A DNA stretch of 64,000 nucleotides from Daphnia carinata (Eukaryota; Arthropoda; Branchiopoda; Diplostraca; Daphniidae): the NCBI RefSeq assembly GCF_022539665.2, contig NC_081334.1, positions 2,852,001 through 2,916,000 on the forward strand. The letters run 5' to 3'. Below are positions 36,201 to 47,379 of the stretch, one piece after another. The position numbers were made by a program, and so were the translations under genes. The notes below the pieces were generated by a model. The model saw nothing but the letters and a program-made list of their open reading frames with translations, did no database searches and was not told the DNA's origin. The first letter of the stretch is position 1. Each line of letters begins with the position of its first letter.

Positions 36201-39200
36201 GATTATCTTCCCCTCCCCCTCAAAACAATTCATTACACCATTTAAGAATCAACACAAATACGTTATAACTCGTTGTTGTTCTCTCTGTTGGAGAAAAGAA
36301 GGGTGGAGATAACAACAAAAAAAAAAAAAAAAAAAGGAGGAAGGGTCTTTTTTTTTTATATTTTTTTAACGAAACCAGCAATCAACGACCATCGCTAACT
36401 CGCAAGCAACGGCCATTTGTACTTCTTTCTTTTTCTTTCCTCCCCTCGTCTTCTATATACGAAAGAAAAATACAAGGAGAACATTGCCGGTCCTTATAAC
36501 ACACACAACTGCTAGAGTGGGCAGGGAATTTTTTTTTTTTTTTTTTAGAACCCGGAAAAAAGAAAAGACGGTAGACATGTACACATGCAGCAGACAAAGG
36601 ACGTGGAAAAAGAAATGTTTTTTTCTCGCAGTGAAACCGGACGACGAGAGATGGAACGTTCACTCACCTCATTTTTTTTTTTTCTTCTTCTTCTTCAATG
36701 AGAAAGAAAAAAAAAAAAAATTGAAAAACGGCAAAGTTATGTCGGCCATTGCGTCAATGGCATTTTGAATCGTAGGAGTTTTGAAAAAACAAAACTGTGC
36801 GGCTTGTTTGTCTTTCGCATTGGCAACGAGAGAATTTCAATATCAACAAGCGACATCTATATGCGCATTCCAAAAATTGAAAAATATTTTTAAAAAAGGA
36901 CTAAGAAAAACAAAGATAGTCTGAGCTAATTGGACTGTGGGATAAATATATATGTCGTTGAATCAAAAAATTATTTTTAAACTCTCCCTCGCGGCTTTTT
37001 TTTTTGGACGCGACGCCATCTTTGATTCGGCACGAGCCACACGACGGCGACAGAAAATGCAACTAAAAGAAGAAAAAAAAAGACAACAAATGCTAAACAA
37101 ATAATCGAATTCGCACGATGTGAAGCGAAAAAAAGAAAAAAAAAGAACTATTTGGTAGGAAAAAAAGGATGGGAGGGGGGCGTTTGATAAGCTATAAATT
37201 GTTAAAGAGGGGGGGAGACGACACACAACGACTAGTTTTGTGTGTGCCAGGAAATGACACGGCCGTATAAATAGAGAGCCCCGGTCACCATATGGCGTTA
37301 CATCCCCCACTATTTTTCCACCCGTTCGACCTACTCTTTCACCTTGTATATATATATACACACACATCGTCGTGGCACACTACATCTATTTTACGAAGAC
37401 AGAGAGAGAGAAACCCGAGAGAGAGTCAATAAATACTTAAGGCCTGGCAACGTCGATATTTCGTTTTATTTTTTCGGCCCCAAAATGGCGAAACCCACCC
37501 CCCCCCTCCCTCAAAAAAAGCACATGTTTGTTGTCGTCTGCATGTGGCAAAAAAAAAAAGAAAAGAAATGCGAGTTCTGGTTTCTTTTAATTGAGGGTAA
37601 AGAGAGAAATTTGTCTTAATTGTTCTTTTGATTCATTCCCTATCCATTATTCATTACCTGCGTTTTCTGTTTTGGCATGGCATTCTCCTTTTTTTTCTCA
37701 ACTCGCCGCAGTCATCGGTTTCAGTTTGCCTACACACACACACACAGAAACTGACTAGTTGTAGCAGAGTGTTGGTAAGTGGTCTAGCAGTGTAGTGGTT
37801 TAGGTTTTTTTGTTGTCTTGTTTTCTTTTTCCCCATCCCCACACACACACACACCACTTCTTCACTCTTTATTTACCTGTCTGCGCCAAATTCCGTCGCG
37901 CTCGAGCAGCCAAGTGGCAAGCGCTCAACGCCATCTATGAACAAGTATCAGCTGACGATTAGGAAAAGAAAAAGAAAAGAGCGTATATAGCTTAAGCAGT
38001 GTGTGTGTGTATTATATTGTGTGTTGCATGTATTATATTGCCAGCAGCCCCCAGTCGCAAAGAACCATGTTGTTGTTTTCTTTGTGTGATCGTTCGCTCG
38101 TTAAATAATGAAACAAGCCAAAAAAAAAAAAAAAAAGAAGAAAAAGAGTGCGACCACACCGCTTGGCTGCGGTTCGTGACACCGTTACCAACAAAAATGC
38201 CCGCCAGGTTTCCCAGACTAAATGGAGCAGTATAAAAAGCTGTAGAAAACGGCAAGCCATGCAAAAAGGCATCACACACACACACAAAAAAAAGAAGAGG
38301 GAGGGAAAAAATAGAATGGTTCTATTATTGTTGTTTTGTGTACACGTCTATCGTCTGCACGTCGCACGGCAGCGTCGGCGGCATTTCGTGAATAGTCATG
38401 AGCGGAAATCACGCTCCGTTGGACAAGTCCCCCGAGCTCCTCTCCTTTTTTTTTTCTAAAAAATTCTTTCTATCGTTGTTCTGTTGTTGTAACTTAACCC
38501 ACCCATCCCCTCCTATCTATCTTTTCTATCTGTTAACCGCCTGTGTGTGTGTGTGTGTTAGACGGAAAGTGCCGCGCAACGGAGCTCGTCGTCAACACGA
38601 GAGTTAAAAACAGACAAGAAAGTTTTGGCTGCACACACATTGAAAAAAAAAAAAAAAATAGAAAGTTTGATTTGATTTTATTAGAGAATTGTTTTGATTT
38701 TGGGAGAACATTAGAAAATAGAAAAAAAAAAATAAAATAAAAGTTTCCCCCTCAGAGAATCTCGGTCGATCGATTCACATCATTTTGGTGGATGTGTGGC
38801 ACATCAGTTCTTTGTCCCTCTATCTCCCTTCTTTTTTTCAACCAGCTGGAATAAAAAAAAAAGAAATGGACTACAAAAAAAAAGGAAGAGGTCTTCAAAC
38901 CGGATGTAACGATGGACCGGCTGGTTTGCTGCTGTATAATGCCAAATATTCATAACCGGTAGCGTTGACGCGCGTGTAACCTACACACACACAGTGTGTA
39001 CGTGTGTGTCGCACACGCACTTTGACGATAATAACAATAGCCTGCCAAAAAAAAAAGAAAAAAAAAGAGATGGCAGAGACCGGTGGTCGTCGTCGTTTCT
39101 TTATGTTGCACCCACCCTCCTCCTATCTCCTCCCCCCTCTCAAAACTCTCACAGCCACCACTCGACCGGCACACGGGGGCAACAAAGGAAACCCCGAAAA

Positions 39201-39216
39201 GAATGAAAACTACTGT

Positions 39217-39252
<36 letters not shown>

Positions 39253-39552
39253 AGTACACACGGAGCTTGTGTAGTATATTCTCTTTCAGTCAGGGGGAAG
39301 GGTCGTATAATATTATTTTCTTTTTTTTTCATGACGAAAATGCAGACAACGCCATCTCTGTTTTGTTTTGTAAACAAAGATAATTTCTCCCTCCCTACTC
39401 CCTCCTAAAAAAAAAAACCCAAGAAATAATAATAATAATATAAAAAAAAAAGAAATTTCCCCTCACTCTCTCAATCCATAAAAAAAGAGACGGGAAACAA
39501 AGAGAAAGAAAGAAACACAAAAAGAAAATCGTGTGTTGTGTATAGAGGCGTA

Positions 39553-42500
39553 TCACTTGCGCCAGTACTGCGCGATCTTGTGCAGCTGTTCGACTAGGGC
39601 GGCCATGACGGCAGCGGCCGAGACGTCGATCAAGTTCTGCATGTAACGCAACGCCTCTTCGTCGTTCAAATCCAGCCGAAATTTGTCTTGTACTTTACGG
39701 ACAGTCTTGTCCGGCTCTAGCGCAATGTCCGGCACGCTAGCATCCACCTAAAAAAAAACACACGTAAATCAAAAGAAATACCCAACAGCCTCATTAGCAC
39801 ATTTTTAATGGGGCATACACTAATAAAAAAAAAAGGCTTTCAGCACAATAATAAACTATCAATAAACTCACCATCAGCGCGAAAAGGTTCAATATCAAAT
39901 TGGCGTGTCTAAAAGAAAAAACGGAATGATTGATCAAAACGAATAAATAAGCAATAGCTAATTATTGCCGCATATGCAAATGAATGGAAACAAAACCTTC
40001 TCAGATGGAGGAACGTTGTGTAGCAGAGCTTCCTAAACTGCGTGTAATGCTCCGAATGGACGCCGCCCATGGCTTCCACCATCTCTTTGCTGAGTTTCAT
40101 AGGCGGCGGCAGCGGTTTCGGATCGCGTCCGAGGATGTAGCCAAAATCGATGTGAAAGAGCTTGCCCGATTTGGTCAGCATCAAATTATCAAGATGTCGG
40201 TCGCCCACGCCCAGTAAGTACGTGATGACACAATAGCCAGCTACCATCGGTTCCCCCCGGTGGGCACAAAAACATGCCACGCTCAAATGTCGGCAATCGT
40301 TGAAAAAAATTAAAAATAAACGAAACATCACTTACCACAACTTCGGATGTAACTGCAAATAGACGTGTAAAATATTTAATTGAGCGCTTCTAGGGAGAAA
40401 AGGCAATCTATATATCGATTACTTATCCATGACGTCAGCTGCGATGCCGTAAGGTCCGCTGTCAGACGGATGGTACTTGCGAAAAAAGTTTAAGATGCTG
40501 CCTTCCGTGTCGCTGACTTCTCGCACCGATACGCTGTCAACGTACTGGACAAATCCTGGAACAAAAATAATGGAGATAAACTGACAAACAAAAACAAACA
40601 AAAAAGGCATTTTTTTTTACCGTGTCTGGAAGAGGTAGCCAAGACGCGATACGGTGTCAATTTGAGATCAAGATTCTCACGGCGGAGGAGTCGATCCATC
40701 AGTGAGATCATTTGCAGTATGAGCTGATCTTGACGCAGGTCGTCACCGTGTTTGAAAATGGCTACATACTCTTGGCCGCTGATGGTCGAAAACGTCAAAC
40801 AGGCCGGCATCAATTGGGATTTGAATAACGTCGCCCTGGCGGATGGATGTGGAACAATCGATCAAGACATTCAAAGAACATTATCGATCGAAGAATGTGG
40901 AAGCAAAAAGAGAGAGTCAATTTTTCTTCTTACTTTTCCGCCACGATGCCTTTGATCAAAAGCTCCGGGTCCAGCAAGAACGGCAGCGGTTCAAACTCGA
41001 GGAAAGTTCCCCCTTTGAAAAAATCACGGTCTGCCAACAGAGTTCTCAGTCGTTCCATTTTCCTAATCGATTGATACGCAGAAAGAATAATAATAATAAC
41101 AAAAAAAAAAAAAGAATCAATCACACATAATGCAGAGAGAAATAAAAAAAAAGAGAGTCGTACTTTTTCCGGTTGCCGCTCTCTCTAGCCACGGCTTTCA
41201 TCAGGGAGACGAGTCGGTCAAGGAACTGCTGTTGCCGATTCAATATGGCCCGTCGGCGGCGCCATTCTTTACCACCTTTGGCTAAGGCCTAGACCACAGA
41301 AGAAAAAAAAAAGATCCAACGTGTGGCCACAACCTATCGCTCTCATTCATCCATTGATTTTTTTGTTTTGTTTTTATTACCTGCAAAAATTTTTTCATAA
41401 CCACCAAATACATTTCACGGACCCGGGCGTCATGCTTCACGTTCGGTTCCGGATCCTCGCATTCTATCATAAGATACCTTCAGAAGAACGAAGCCATAAA
41501 AAAAAAGAACGAGATTTAATCCCAATCGTTAAGAACGATCAAGTGGGAAAATGGCGGTTGGAATTACTGACCAGTAAAAGTAGTTGACTAAGGCAGAATT
41601 GGCACAGGCTCGTTGGATGAGAAAAGTTGGCAAATCGACCGAATAGTCGCCCGATTCAGAATTGATGAATCGCACCGGAGCCGGCTGAGAAGTCTCCGCG
41701 GGAATCAGAGGAGACGATTCGAGTACTGGGCTCTCCATTTCAGTGTTGAATCTAGGATTGTTGTTGTTGTTCTATTTGAAATGACATTCTAAGGAAAGAA
41801 AAATGATAACGAGTCACGTACCTTTCGTCAATAGAGAGATCGTGGCCGACCTTCTCCGGTGAAGGGAAACTATCAGCCGAATTGAAACTACGGACGGACA
41901 GCATCAGTGAGCGGGGATCTAGACCGGCGCAAATCTCGTCGAAATCTTCATACTTGAGCGCTTGAACCAACTGAAGTAGATACAACTGCAAATCCTGTTA
42001 CATCACAGTCAGAAGAATCAAGAGATTTACAGTTTGACCGGTAAGATGATCGACTTAGATCTTAATACCTCATCGGGGGCGTGCGACAGCCTCGAGACGG
42101 CGTACTTTCGTACTGTTGGATAAGTGAAATTAGGGCCCAGCAATTCAAGAGCGTCTTCCGGGTCAATTGGTGCCCAGCGATTCATTAAATCGACGGCTTG
42201 GCGAACTTCAGACGTCGACGTCCAGGTAACACACTTTAGAAACTTGGTCAATGCCTGTTGTTCAGGAATAATCAACGGGAATGGGTCGTGCGTGAAGATG
42301 GATTGACTGATTTGTATAATGTTACCTTCTTCTGATTCGATAGATAAAAGCGGAATCGCCACACGAGATCCTGTTCCTCTGACGCGAGTGTTTTCGTCGG
42401 CGGCGACTCGACGATGGCGTGTAACTGATCGCGCGTCCCAGCATCGGGTTTCAAATCGCGATCCGTCAAACCACTACGAACGGACCGGGCCAATTTGTGG

Positions 42501-43610
42501 TGTTTACCTTCTACTAGATTTTCAAGAAGGATCTCGTCGTCGTTGAGGACGGAATACTGGGACTGGGTCAGTTTCGTGACCAAATCATCCCCTCCTTTCT
42601 CGTAATAAACGACAGTGTACTGTCAGCAGAACGCGAAGAAGGTGCGATAGACATGCAGACACGTCGCGTGAAAATTTTAGTTCAAAAACAAACAAGTAAA
42701 AAGGAGAAATACCTCAACACCGTGATATTCGAGTCGAGGGAATTCCACCATGAGGTACATGTAGTTGGATGTCCGCTTTTCACGTTCGTTTATCAGTTCA
42801 ATTTCCCGGAAAGTTAATCGATCCAACCAGTCAGACTGTGGTATTCGGCCGGTGTGATGGCGTTTGGTCAACTTTGATAAACTTTCCATCACTTCATTGC
42901 CAGAATCCTTTACTTTTGCTGGAGTTTTGCTAGGTAGGTTGCCATCTGCAACTTGATTGCGCCATATTCTCAAATCATGAAGTCCCTGCAAGAAATTTAC
43001 ATGCATTTAGAGATTGCCAAAGATAAGAGCACGAGTAGTGTAGTAGTACTTGTTTGTAAACGCCGAGTTTCCCGAATAAGGGCAGTGTAGTTCCACCGAT
43101 GGGGATATATTTCCCCGGTCCGCAACATTCATAAATAGTCAAGCAAAGTTGAGAATTCCTCGGCAGGTCACAGTACTTCATAGGCAGGCTAATCCACTCG
43201 TTCCAGCTTTAGAAAAGAGTCAAAGTGTTAGGACCAAAACATCTCATCTGTTATGGGGTGAATGCTCATACTTCCATCTCGTTGTAAATGATTTATATGA
43301 TGTGGTAATGGGCAATGTGTTGGGTTCGTTGTCTGACCAGATTTGACTTTTAATGCAAAGCTCTGGGCAAGTGTCTTGATAAATGCCACTATGCTTTAAT
43401 AAAGGATCCTTCAGCAAATCTTCATATGTTGGCCTCTCAAGTTTACCTTCCAATGAGCCTCTGCAGATAGATACCATGTTGACGAAATTAACGGTAATCA
43501 AAAAGGAGACAGATGGCTTACATTTTTATCTGAATATTGATATCTAAATCACAGCTGTAGAGGTAGTGGAACCGAGTTGTTCCTGATGACGATCCAGTTT
43601 CTGCCATCAT
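39553..43610 (-). CDS. Pik3c3: Class III phosphatidylinositol 3-kinase, Vps34 (PIK3C3)
   Basis: All 17 coding exons can be placed: 43522-43610, 43272-43460, 43050-43206, 42713-42985, 42326-42619, 42069-42254, 41822-41994, 41572-41751, 41381-41477, 41164-41288, 40934-41062, 40621-40835, 40423-40555, 40336-40352, 39997-40240, 39872-39908 and 39553-39747. They join in frame into 910 residues (human 887). Vps34 makes PI3P from phosphatidylinositol on endosomes and autophagosomes, in complex with Vps15 and Beclin-1. The N-terminal C2 domain ([16 protein letters not shown] onward), the helical domain, and the kinase domain with [20 protein letters not shown], the catalytic loop GVGDRHLDN and the activation segment [20 protein letters not shown] are intact. 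So is the C-terminal helix ending AQYWRK. Two adjacent ATGs (43610 and 43607) are possible starts. No damage was seen. Confidence 0.97.
40336..40352 (-). other. Pik3c3: 17-nt micro-exon of Vps34
   Basis: It is bounded by CTGCAG and GTGGTAAG and supplies residues YIRSC. Joined to its neighbours it gives [17 protein letters not shown], matching the family motif (human [17 protein letters not shown]). Without it the kinase domain would be frameshifted just before the catalytic loop. Confidence 0.9.
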
Positions 43611-43889
43611 GACAACACTTGGAATATTTTGCTGTGTTTCATTCAAACTTTCACACGATCAATGTTAATAACTATGAATATTTTTGTTTAGGATCTGCCA
43701 CTTAACGAATTACGGGTCGGAAGGTCGTAATCGCAGCAGAAAAATAACTCGATTCTTTTAAATCGTACAAAAGTGAAAAAAAAAACAAGTACCACAATAT
43801 TTAAAAGGGTACAGTAGGGTATAACTGTCTATTACGCATATGCAGGAACCACCAGATAGTACACTAAATCCCTAACAATTAAATAACAA

Positions 43890-44132
43890 CTACTTCTCCA
43901 CGAAAACAATTTGTTTCTCTAAGCCTTTCGAGTAGCAGACGAACGAACGATAACGTTGCTCAGGTGTACCACCAGAGGGATGCCATAATCGATTGTACCG
44001 CTTGCACGAATCGATCTTTGAACTAAACTGTCGGATCCCACACCTAAAAACATTGAGGAAAATTCGAAGACGTTTGATGACATGGCAAAGGGAAATCAGT
44101 CTATTCTCGGAGAAAACATGAGAAACGTACAC
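43890..44132 (-). CDS. Small ORF, possibly a mitochondrial protein
   Basis: An 80-codon minus frame lies between Vps34 and the GOLM-like gene. After MYVSHVFSENRLISLCHVIK it has a basic, amphipathic stretch (RLRIFLNVFRCGIRQFSS) like a mitochondrial presequence. Then come RYNRLWHPSGGTPEQRYRSF and a stop at 43890-43892. Codon usage in the second half looks coding. Its start overlaps the first codons of the divergent GOLM-like gene by about 50 bases. An acceptor-like TTTTTAG at about 44046 offers another frame. I do not recognise the family. Confidence 0.4.
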   Translation of the reverse strand: MYVSHVFSENRLISLCHVIKRLRIFLNVFRCGIRQFSSKIDSCKRYNRLWHPSGGTPEQRYRSFVCYSKGLEKQIVFVEK

Positions 44133-45923
44133 TTCAGATCGCGGACTTTTGTTTTAATAGGATTTGCGTTGGCGGGTTTCGCTATCTTTAGTTACTGGGG
44201 TCTTTCTTCCCAAAATAGCGATCTCCAAGACAAAATCGAACGTCTTGAAGATAACCTCAACATCGGGTATGTATTATTGTGGTACAAGCTCATTACTTTT
44301 TAGTCACACGTGTTTTCCATTTTAAAGTACGCGCAAGCAAAGAGATCTAGAAGATGAACTACAGGCCATGGTTAAAAAATCAAATGACCTGCTGAAAGCT
44401 AATGCGAAGTTGCAGTCTGAACTGCAGCAAAAGGAGAATCTCATTTCAGCACAGGGTATGTGTTACAGTGTATTACTTGGATTACTAGTATTAATTATAG
44501 TTCATTTGTAGGTGTCGAAGGTTCCCAATGGCGTGATAAGGTACGAAATGCAGAAACAGAAGTCGAAAAGTTCAAAGCAGACATTGCAGACAAGGTGAAA
44601 AAGTTACAAGATCTGCAAAAACAAGTTGCGTCCTATTCTCAAGATATTTTGTTTAAAGAATCAAAATTGAATGAAGCACAAGAACTAATCAAAAAGGTAT
44701 AACTCCCAAATAGCAAACATCTTGCAATAGCTAACACATCTCTATTTTCTATCTAAGCTACAAAAGGATCCCCTCAATGTGCACAATATAACTGATCATT
44801 TATCAAGTAAGTAGTGTTATTATAGTTATGCAAAATCCCATTATGGCATTAGTTTTAACTAACTTGATAATGTGAACTGCCATGTGTGATATTAGTGGGC
44901 CGTGCACCGGCCATAGTATCCGCCGCCGTTGGCGGCATACATGTACATGATCCGGCTGTAGAGGGAATGATCTTCCATGGGGTTCCATTACTACCCCAGG
45001 AACCCCCAAACGTACAGCGTCCCCGACCGTTGTTTAGTGTCAACACCCTCAACAGTTAATGCGGTTTATCGAGCGAAACTTCACGTACCGCTAGACATTA
45101 CCAAGGACAAATACTCTTGCTAATAGAATTCCCAAAAGAACTTGCGTGGCGAATTTTCCCGCCCAGTCTTGTAAAGAAATTTACATTTTGCTGCTTAGGA
45201 TACTGCACAGTGTTGTGCTTCCATTACCATGTGCTATTTGTTTGTTTTTTTTACAAGCACCATGGCGAAATAAATTTTATTATCGTTATTTTAATTATTT
45301 TGAATGTGATATCGGTTTAGATCTGAAAGTCGCAAGCAGTAGCTCAGCTTCCCCGGTCGCTGATTCTAACCTTGTCCTCGCAAAACCCAACAATGAAAAA
45401 TCCGATGATGATGTAGAAAAGAAGCTTGAAAAACGGTATGTCCTTAGTTTAACAGATTTGCATGTATGTTTCACACTATGTTTCTATTGACAGCCAAGAG
45501 AACGAACCGGTAGTGGGGAGGCCACAACTAGAGGAGAGTGCCAATGCAGTGAAACCCGATGAAGAACTGGAGCTGGTGGATCCGAAAGAGAACGTGGTGG
45601 AACACCCAGAACCGGAGAACGATGAGACCAAATTCAAAGAAATTCGAGAAGAAATGGACATTGGGGAAGTAGATAAGAATGCCGCGAACGCAGTGGAGAA
45701 TTCAAAGGAGCTGAACGAAGTCAATGAAACCAACGTAATCAACGAACCCAACCTAATCAATTCGCAAGGTGAAAACTTGGACGAAGAGCCCGCACTTGTA
45801 GATACCAACCCACGATTCCGTAACTTTAAGGCTCGTGTCATGCACAAGAAAACGGATGAAGATAATTTACCCGAAGATCAGGAAGTCGAAAATGAACACG
45901 AAGATGACCGAGGAGACAATTAA
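44082..45923 (+). CDS. GOLM1/GOLM2(CASC4)-like Golgi integral membrane protein
   Basis: Constitutive exons 44082-44266, 44328-44455, 44512-44696, 44758-44806, 45321-45435 and 45494-45923 join in frame to 363 residues. The protein is type II. A short basic cytosolic end (MRNVHFRSR) precedes one membrane helix (TFVLIGFALAGFAIFSYWGL, about residues 22-42). Then comes a long coiled coil (DLQDKIERLEDNL and the next two exons) and an acidic, Glu/Asn-rich tail ending EHEDDRGDN. That is the layout of GOLM1/GOLM2, cis-Golgi proteins involved in cargo sorting and turnover. Sequence similarity is mostly positional, so the family call is less firm than for the neighbours. ATG 44118 is an alternative start that would avoid most of the overlap with the divergent small ORF. 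Confidence 0.72.
44896..45054 (+). other. Candidate 159-nt cassette exon of the GOLM-like gene
   Basis: An acceptor ATTAG (44894-44895) and a donor AACA|GTTAAT enclose a GC-rich open stretch between AT-rich introns. It enters and leaves in phase 1, as the flanking exons require, and adds 53 codons (GRAPAIVSAAVGGIHVHDPA, then VEGMIFHGVPLLPQEPP). With it the protein would be 416 residues. The pyrimidine tract is weak, which suits an optional exon. Confidence 0.5.
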
Positions 45924-46430
45924 AACGTTGTGGTGCCAACCTCTTGTTGTATTTGTTACAAGGATTTCATGTTATCTTGTCACTTGTTTTTTTTATGCGC
46001 CTTTTTTTTTTAATCCAATGAATGTATTCTCATTTTCTTGTATTAGTATTCTTCCGCAAACCATTTCTTGCAAATTTTTTTTTTTTTTTCTTTGTGTATC
46101 TATCTTTCTCATGCCTTAGGGTAACGGACGCAACAATTGTCGATTTGCGATAGGTTATGTCGGCTATGTTTCGAAGTATTGTTATAATACTTTTTTTTTT
46201 CTATTAGGTTTTGTTACGTTTATGTGTTGAATGCATCAAGTCGTACAAGACACAAGCTCACTTATTATCCTCATACTGTAATCGAGTCTCTTGTTACTCA
46301 GTCCGATTAATATATTAACAACTGAAATCTATCATGGACGCGGTTCAATGATTTTTCAAGCTTTTAAAACAAGTATCAAGTGAAATATCTTCCTGTTAAT
46401 AATGAGCCTGAAGCATCGAAAATCAAAGGT

Positions 46431-46436
46431 AATAAA
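46431..46436 (+). terminator. Candidate polyadenylation signal of the GOLM-like gene
   Basis: AATAAA about 510 bases after the stop codon, the first good match downstream. Confidence 0.35.
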
Positions 46437-46439
46437 TTA

Positions 46440-47275
46440 AACAAAGATCACAATTTACTTAAGCCATGCACTTAACTATTCTTCATGCTATCTAGATGTC
46501 ATACCAGGTGCAGCCAATGAAGTGAAATGAGCAAACGAATAGAACTATGTTCGCTTCCGGAGAAGATCTCGGATTTTTAGCCAACACACCACACGTAATA
46601 ACGAAGGAGATGGTAATAACATTTTTGGTCAGCATCATCGAGTCCAATAAGATACTCCACGCTTTCTTTCTTTTTTTTTTTTTTTTAGACCATTGCATCG
46701 AATATTGGCTACCACCCCGTTATTCAGTTGTGATCCTCAGCTTTGACATAAAGATCGCGAACGTGTGTTGTTTGTTATATCTGAAAACCCCCAAGAAGAG
46801 AAAGGAAAAAAAAAAAAGTTAGTTAAATTACACACACGGCATTGGTCACAAATGCGCTTTGGGTGTGACAAGTCCACTCTATTATACGGCACCAACGCGA
46901 GAAGATCGCTCTATACACGGTCACGTGTTTGCATTGCCAATGTCCCTATTAGGGTCGGAGAATAAAGCTGAGCCAGCTGCACCCCACTCCCCTACTCGTT
47001 CACAAGACCATAACAATAACGCAAAGAAGAAGAAAGAAAAAAAAAAAAAGTCCATCACAAATGATGAGATTAAGGTTTATGTACGGTGTGGTAGTCAACA
47101 AGATCTCTTATTGTATCTATACGGTTAGGACCTTTTGTTTGGCTGCCGATTTTGTTTGAGCTCAAGTCAACTCCACCCCCTTGTCAAGCTTTTTTTTTTT
47201 TTCCTATTTAACTATTGGTCTCTTAACGCGCATGATCCACACAATGCACTTTCTTCTTTTGACAATACCAGGTGC
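46440..47275. other. Intergenic sequence upstream of SKOR
   Basis: No gene is recognised. Short plus-strand frames near 46547 are likely chance. Confidence 0.5.
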
Positions 47276-47278
47276 CTC

Positions 47279-47286
47279 TATAAATA
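47279..47286 (+). promoter_or_regulatory. fuss: TATA box of the SKOR gene
   Basis: TATAAATA is followed by an initiator-like TCACTC at 47301-47306, then by a DPE-like AGACCGG near 47348. The ATG is at 47380, so the leader would be about 75 bases with no intron. The spacing from TATA to initiator is slightly short of the usual 30 bases. Confidence 0.5.
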
Positions 47287-47379
47287 CCGGTTGGCACATG
47301 TCACTCAAGCTGACAATCTAAGTGAATTCCGTTCCAAACAACCATCAAAGACCGGTTTGAGAACAAACAAAACATAAAA

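Larger units (their letters stand above)
27525..39550. other. Gene-poor, simple-sequence-rich interval; probable 5' region of scribbler
   Basis: Roughly 12 kb with very frequent A and T runs of 8-20 bases, C or G runs, and GA, CA and TA tracts. No protein family is recognisable. Reading frames here are short and mostly translations of homopolymers (Lys, Phe, Ser, Arg). GC-richer islets at about 28430-28600, 29780-29940, 30240-30360, 30420-30480 and 37877-37938 may be 5' untranslated exons. For example, the minus strand at 30455 shows CAGTCGG|GTAAACG, and at 37877 ACAG|GTAAAT. Confidence 0.5.
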
